DNA from: JAEUJM01 sp964635055
GTDB lineage: Bacteria > Actinomycetota > Acidimicrobiia > Acidimicrobiales > DATDAH01
Length of the DNA stretch: 64,000 bases
Assembly: GCA_964635055.1 (NCBI GenBank)
Contig: CAZWMT010000032.1
Location: forward strand, 4,630 to 68,629
Reading direction: 5' to 3'
The notes beneath the pieces were generated by a model. It saw only the letters and a program-made list of their open reading frames with translations, was not told where the DNA came from and did no database searches. Below, in pieces: positions 62,567 through 64,000 of this stretch. A program made the translations under genes and the position numbers. The number at the start of each line of letters is the position of its first letter. Positions within the stretch are counted from its first letter, which is position 1.

Positions 62567-63247
62567 GTGCGCGACGACCTGTCCTTCTTCGACGTGGTGA
62601 CCACCACCCGGGCCATCCGGCGCTACCGCCCCGACCCGGTGGCCGAGGACGACCTGGCCACGATGCTGTACGCGGCCACCCGGGCGCCGTCGGGCTCGAA
62701 CCGCCAGCCCTTCCGGTTCCTGGTGCTGCGCGACGGTCCCGGGGGGCGGGCCGCCCGGACGCTGCTGGGGGAGAGCTTCCGATCGATGTGGGCGGCCAAG
62801 CGGGCCGCCGACGGCTACGACGCCGGCAGCGGCACCGACGCGTCCTCGCCGAAGGGCCGCATGGCCGCCACCATGCAGCACTTCGTCGACCACGTGGAGG
62901 ACGTGCCGGTCGTCGTGCTCGCCTGTTACCGCCGCCATCGCCCCGCCCACCCCACCGAGGGCGCCTCGATCTACCCGGCCTGCCAGAACCTGCTGCTGGC
63001 CGCCCGCGCCCTGGGCTACGGCGGGGTGATGACCATCTGGCACGGGGCGGTCGAGGACCAGCTCCGCGAGCGGTTGGGCATCCCCGACGACGTGGTGATC
63101 GGCGCCACCATCACCCTGGGCCGCCCCGCAGGCCACCACGGCCCCGTGCGGCGCCGTCCCTTGCAGGAGCTGGTGTACGAGGACCGCTGGGACGAGGCGG
63201 CGCCGTGGGCGGTCGACCCGCCCGACCGAATTCGAACTGGCGCCTGA
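62567..63247 (+). CDS. Nitroreductase-family protein
   Basis: 226 aa from GTG 62567. FMN-binding features are FFDVVTTTRAIRRYRPDPVA, ATRAPSGSNRQPFRFLVLRD, ASIYPACQNLLLAARALGYG and ATITLGRPAGHHGPVRRRPL. Compared with the protein at 58970 it is longer and has an insert (residues 75-105), so a distinct subfamily. Its stop codon lies inside the left arm of the following hairpin. Confidence 0.87.
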   Translation: MRDDLSFFDVVTTTRAIRRYRPDPVAEDDLATMLYAATRAPSGSNRQPFRFLVLRDGPGGRAARTLLGESFRSMWAAKRAADGYDAGSGTDASSPKGRMAATMQHFVDHVEDVPVVVLACYRRHRPAHPTEGASIYPACQNLLLAARALGYGGVMTIWHGAVEDQLRERLGIPDDVVIGATITLGRPAGHHGPVRRRPLQELVYEDRWDEAAPWAVDPPDRIRTGA

Positions 63248-63283
63248 TTCGGTCGCCCTGGCAGCCGAATCGGGCGCCAGTTC
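63234..63283. repeat. Hairpin repeat at the end of the nitroreductase gene
   Basis: Arms GAACTGGCGCCTGATTCGG (63234-63252) and CCGAATCGGGCGCCAGTTC (63265-63283) pair with a single mismatch. The motif (T/A)CTGGCNCC-GATT-CG is shared with the hairpins at 5464, 14563 and 40585. It probably also acts as transcription terminator. Confidence 0.7.
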
Positions 63284-63765
63284 ACGAATCACGCCCGGCG
63301 CGGTCGACGGAATGCCACGCTCGATGGAGCGCCTGATGTCGCTCAGGCGGAACGGTCAGCGACCGCCGGCGAGGACGATGCCGACGGCGATGTGGTCAGC
63401 CCGACCATCACGACGTACATGCGGTTCTCGAGTGCTCGTCGATCTGGGGCGCTAGACAGGCCCGCATCTCGATGTCCGCCCGGCCGTCGAGCGTCACGGC
63501 CGCCGCCACCGCACCGACCGTTGGGCCGAACCATCTATTCAGCCCGTCCTCGTCGATCGCGTGAGGAATCGTTGAGGTTTCGTTGAGGTGCGTGCGCTCT
63601 GCTCTCTCGGTATCGGGGTGCGCGGAGGGCGACGGATGGCTCAGGTGATGCAGACGAGAGGTCTGGCAGCTCAGGATCACGCCACCAACCGGCGGCGGGT
63701 TGCCCTGTGCATGCGAATCTGCCGCCGCGCCCGGCGGCGGCCACGGGAAGGCTCGGGGTGGCGTC
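63284..63765. promoter_or_regulatory. Gene-free interval with an 11-bp-spaced direct repeat
   Basis: No supported gene is seen in these 482 bp, which are lower in GC than most of the window. At 63569-63589 the sequence TCGTTGAGGT occurs twice with an 11-bp period, a spacing typical of PhoB/OmpR-type response regulator sites. It lies 177 bp upstream of the secreted-protein gene. A minus-strand stretch near 63410-63560 looks weakly coding and may be a gene remnant. Confidence 0.35.
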
Positions 63766-64000
63766 ATGATGCATGACAGGGCGACCAGGGAAGGGCGCAG
63801 GTGGTCGGGACCGATCCCGGCGTTGATCGTGGTCGCCCTTCTGGCGATTCTGTTTCCTCTCCTGCCAATTGAAGGTGCCATCGCCTCACGCGAGACGGGC
63901 TCGCCGTGCACGTGGCGACGTATCACTGACGTGCCCGGGGGTGTCGGCGTTCCTACGCTCAACATCTCCAACACCAACTCGTGGGTGATGGGCAACGAGC
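63766..64000 (+). CDS. Secreted or membrane-anchored protein, 5' part only
   Basis: 78 codons before the window ends. From ATG 63766 (or ATG 63769) the protein has a basic n-region (MMHDRATREGRRWSGP) and a hydrophobic segment (ALIVVALLAILFPLLP), then a mature part with GSPCTWRRITDVPGGVGVPT. This is a Sec signal peptide or N-terminal anchor. The rest is outside the window and no family is recognisable. Confidence 0.6.
   Translation, partial: MMHDRATREGRRWSGPIPALIVVALLAILFPLLPIEGAIASRETGSPCTWRRITDVPGGVGVPTLNISNTNSWVMGNE

Noticed and set aside
63408..63995. 195-aa minus-strand frame at the right edge
   Set aside because: It overlaps the better supported signal-peptide-bearing gene at 63766 and shows no domain. 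Only a short part near 63410-63560 looks weakly coding and may be a remnant.

Overview
The window is a high-GC actinobacterial chromosome fragment, probably a metagenome-assembled scaffold because a 100-base run of N (9042-9141) sits inside a tandem repeat. Frequent GTG starts, leaderless-looking promoters, ATGA/GTGA gene overlaps, a form I aerobic CO dehydrogenase and abundant Ala/Arg/Asp-rich proteins suggest an Acidimicrobiia-like actinobacterium. That placement is inference, not a match.

Layout. 1-9,400 carries accessory metabolism: a truncated molybdopterin oxidoreductase, TetR, YceI/MarR, an aldehyde dehydrogenase, a deoxyribosyltransferase, a DUF2182 membrane protein, and CO dehydrogenase maturation genes (CoxG-like and a two-gene XdhC). 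9,412-16,445 is a cox locus: LysR regulator, coxM, coxS, coxL (form I signature AYACSFR), an XdhC-YHS protein (coxF-like) and coxD.

16,514-38,727 is a complete extracellular contractile injection system (eCIS) lying between coxD and coxE. One arm reads rightward: a Pvc15-like AAA+ ATPase overlapping a large unrecognised protein with a nucleotidyltransferase-type active site, the best effector candidate. The other arm reads leftward from 38,727: DUF4255 terminator, sheath, three tube-like proteins, a DUF5908 small protein, LysM hub adaptor, VgrG-like spike, a small protein, gp25, a PAAR-like tip, a 1431-aa Afp12-like baseplate protein, a self-cleaving tail fibre, a second baseplate protein, a beta-rich unknown and the tape measure protein. 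The arms converge and overlap by 18 nt. CoxE resumes at 38,895.

40,100-64,000 is mixed: a tail-anchored coiled-coil protein, a frameshifted PIN-like gene, a secreted beta-propeller protein, a PNPOx-GAF-winged-helix regulator, hemerythrin, a MacB-type ABC exporter divergent from a two-component system, a second aldehyde dehydrogenase, a mycothiol-type (MDMPI) protein, a DoxX protein, a diadenylate cyclase-domain protein, a macrodomain protein, nitroreductases, a MerR/methyltransferase pair and a DEAD-box helicase.

Cutting across all this are dispersed repeats that I do not recognise as described: (a) two kinds of short coding repeat modules placed between genes and joined by ATGA overlaps or carrying the next gene's ribosome binding site; (b) a 90-bp tandem repeat around the assembly gap; (c) a 499-bp MITE-like element with 48-bp terminal inverted repeats and a central palindrome; and (d) a family of intergenic hairpins sharing its terminal sequence.
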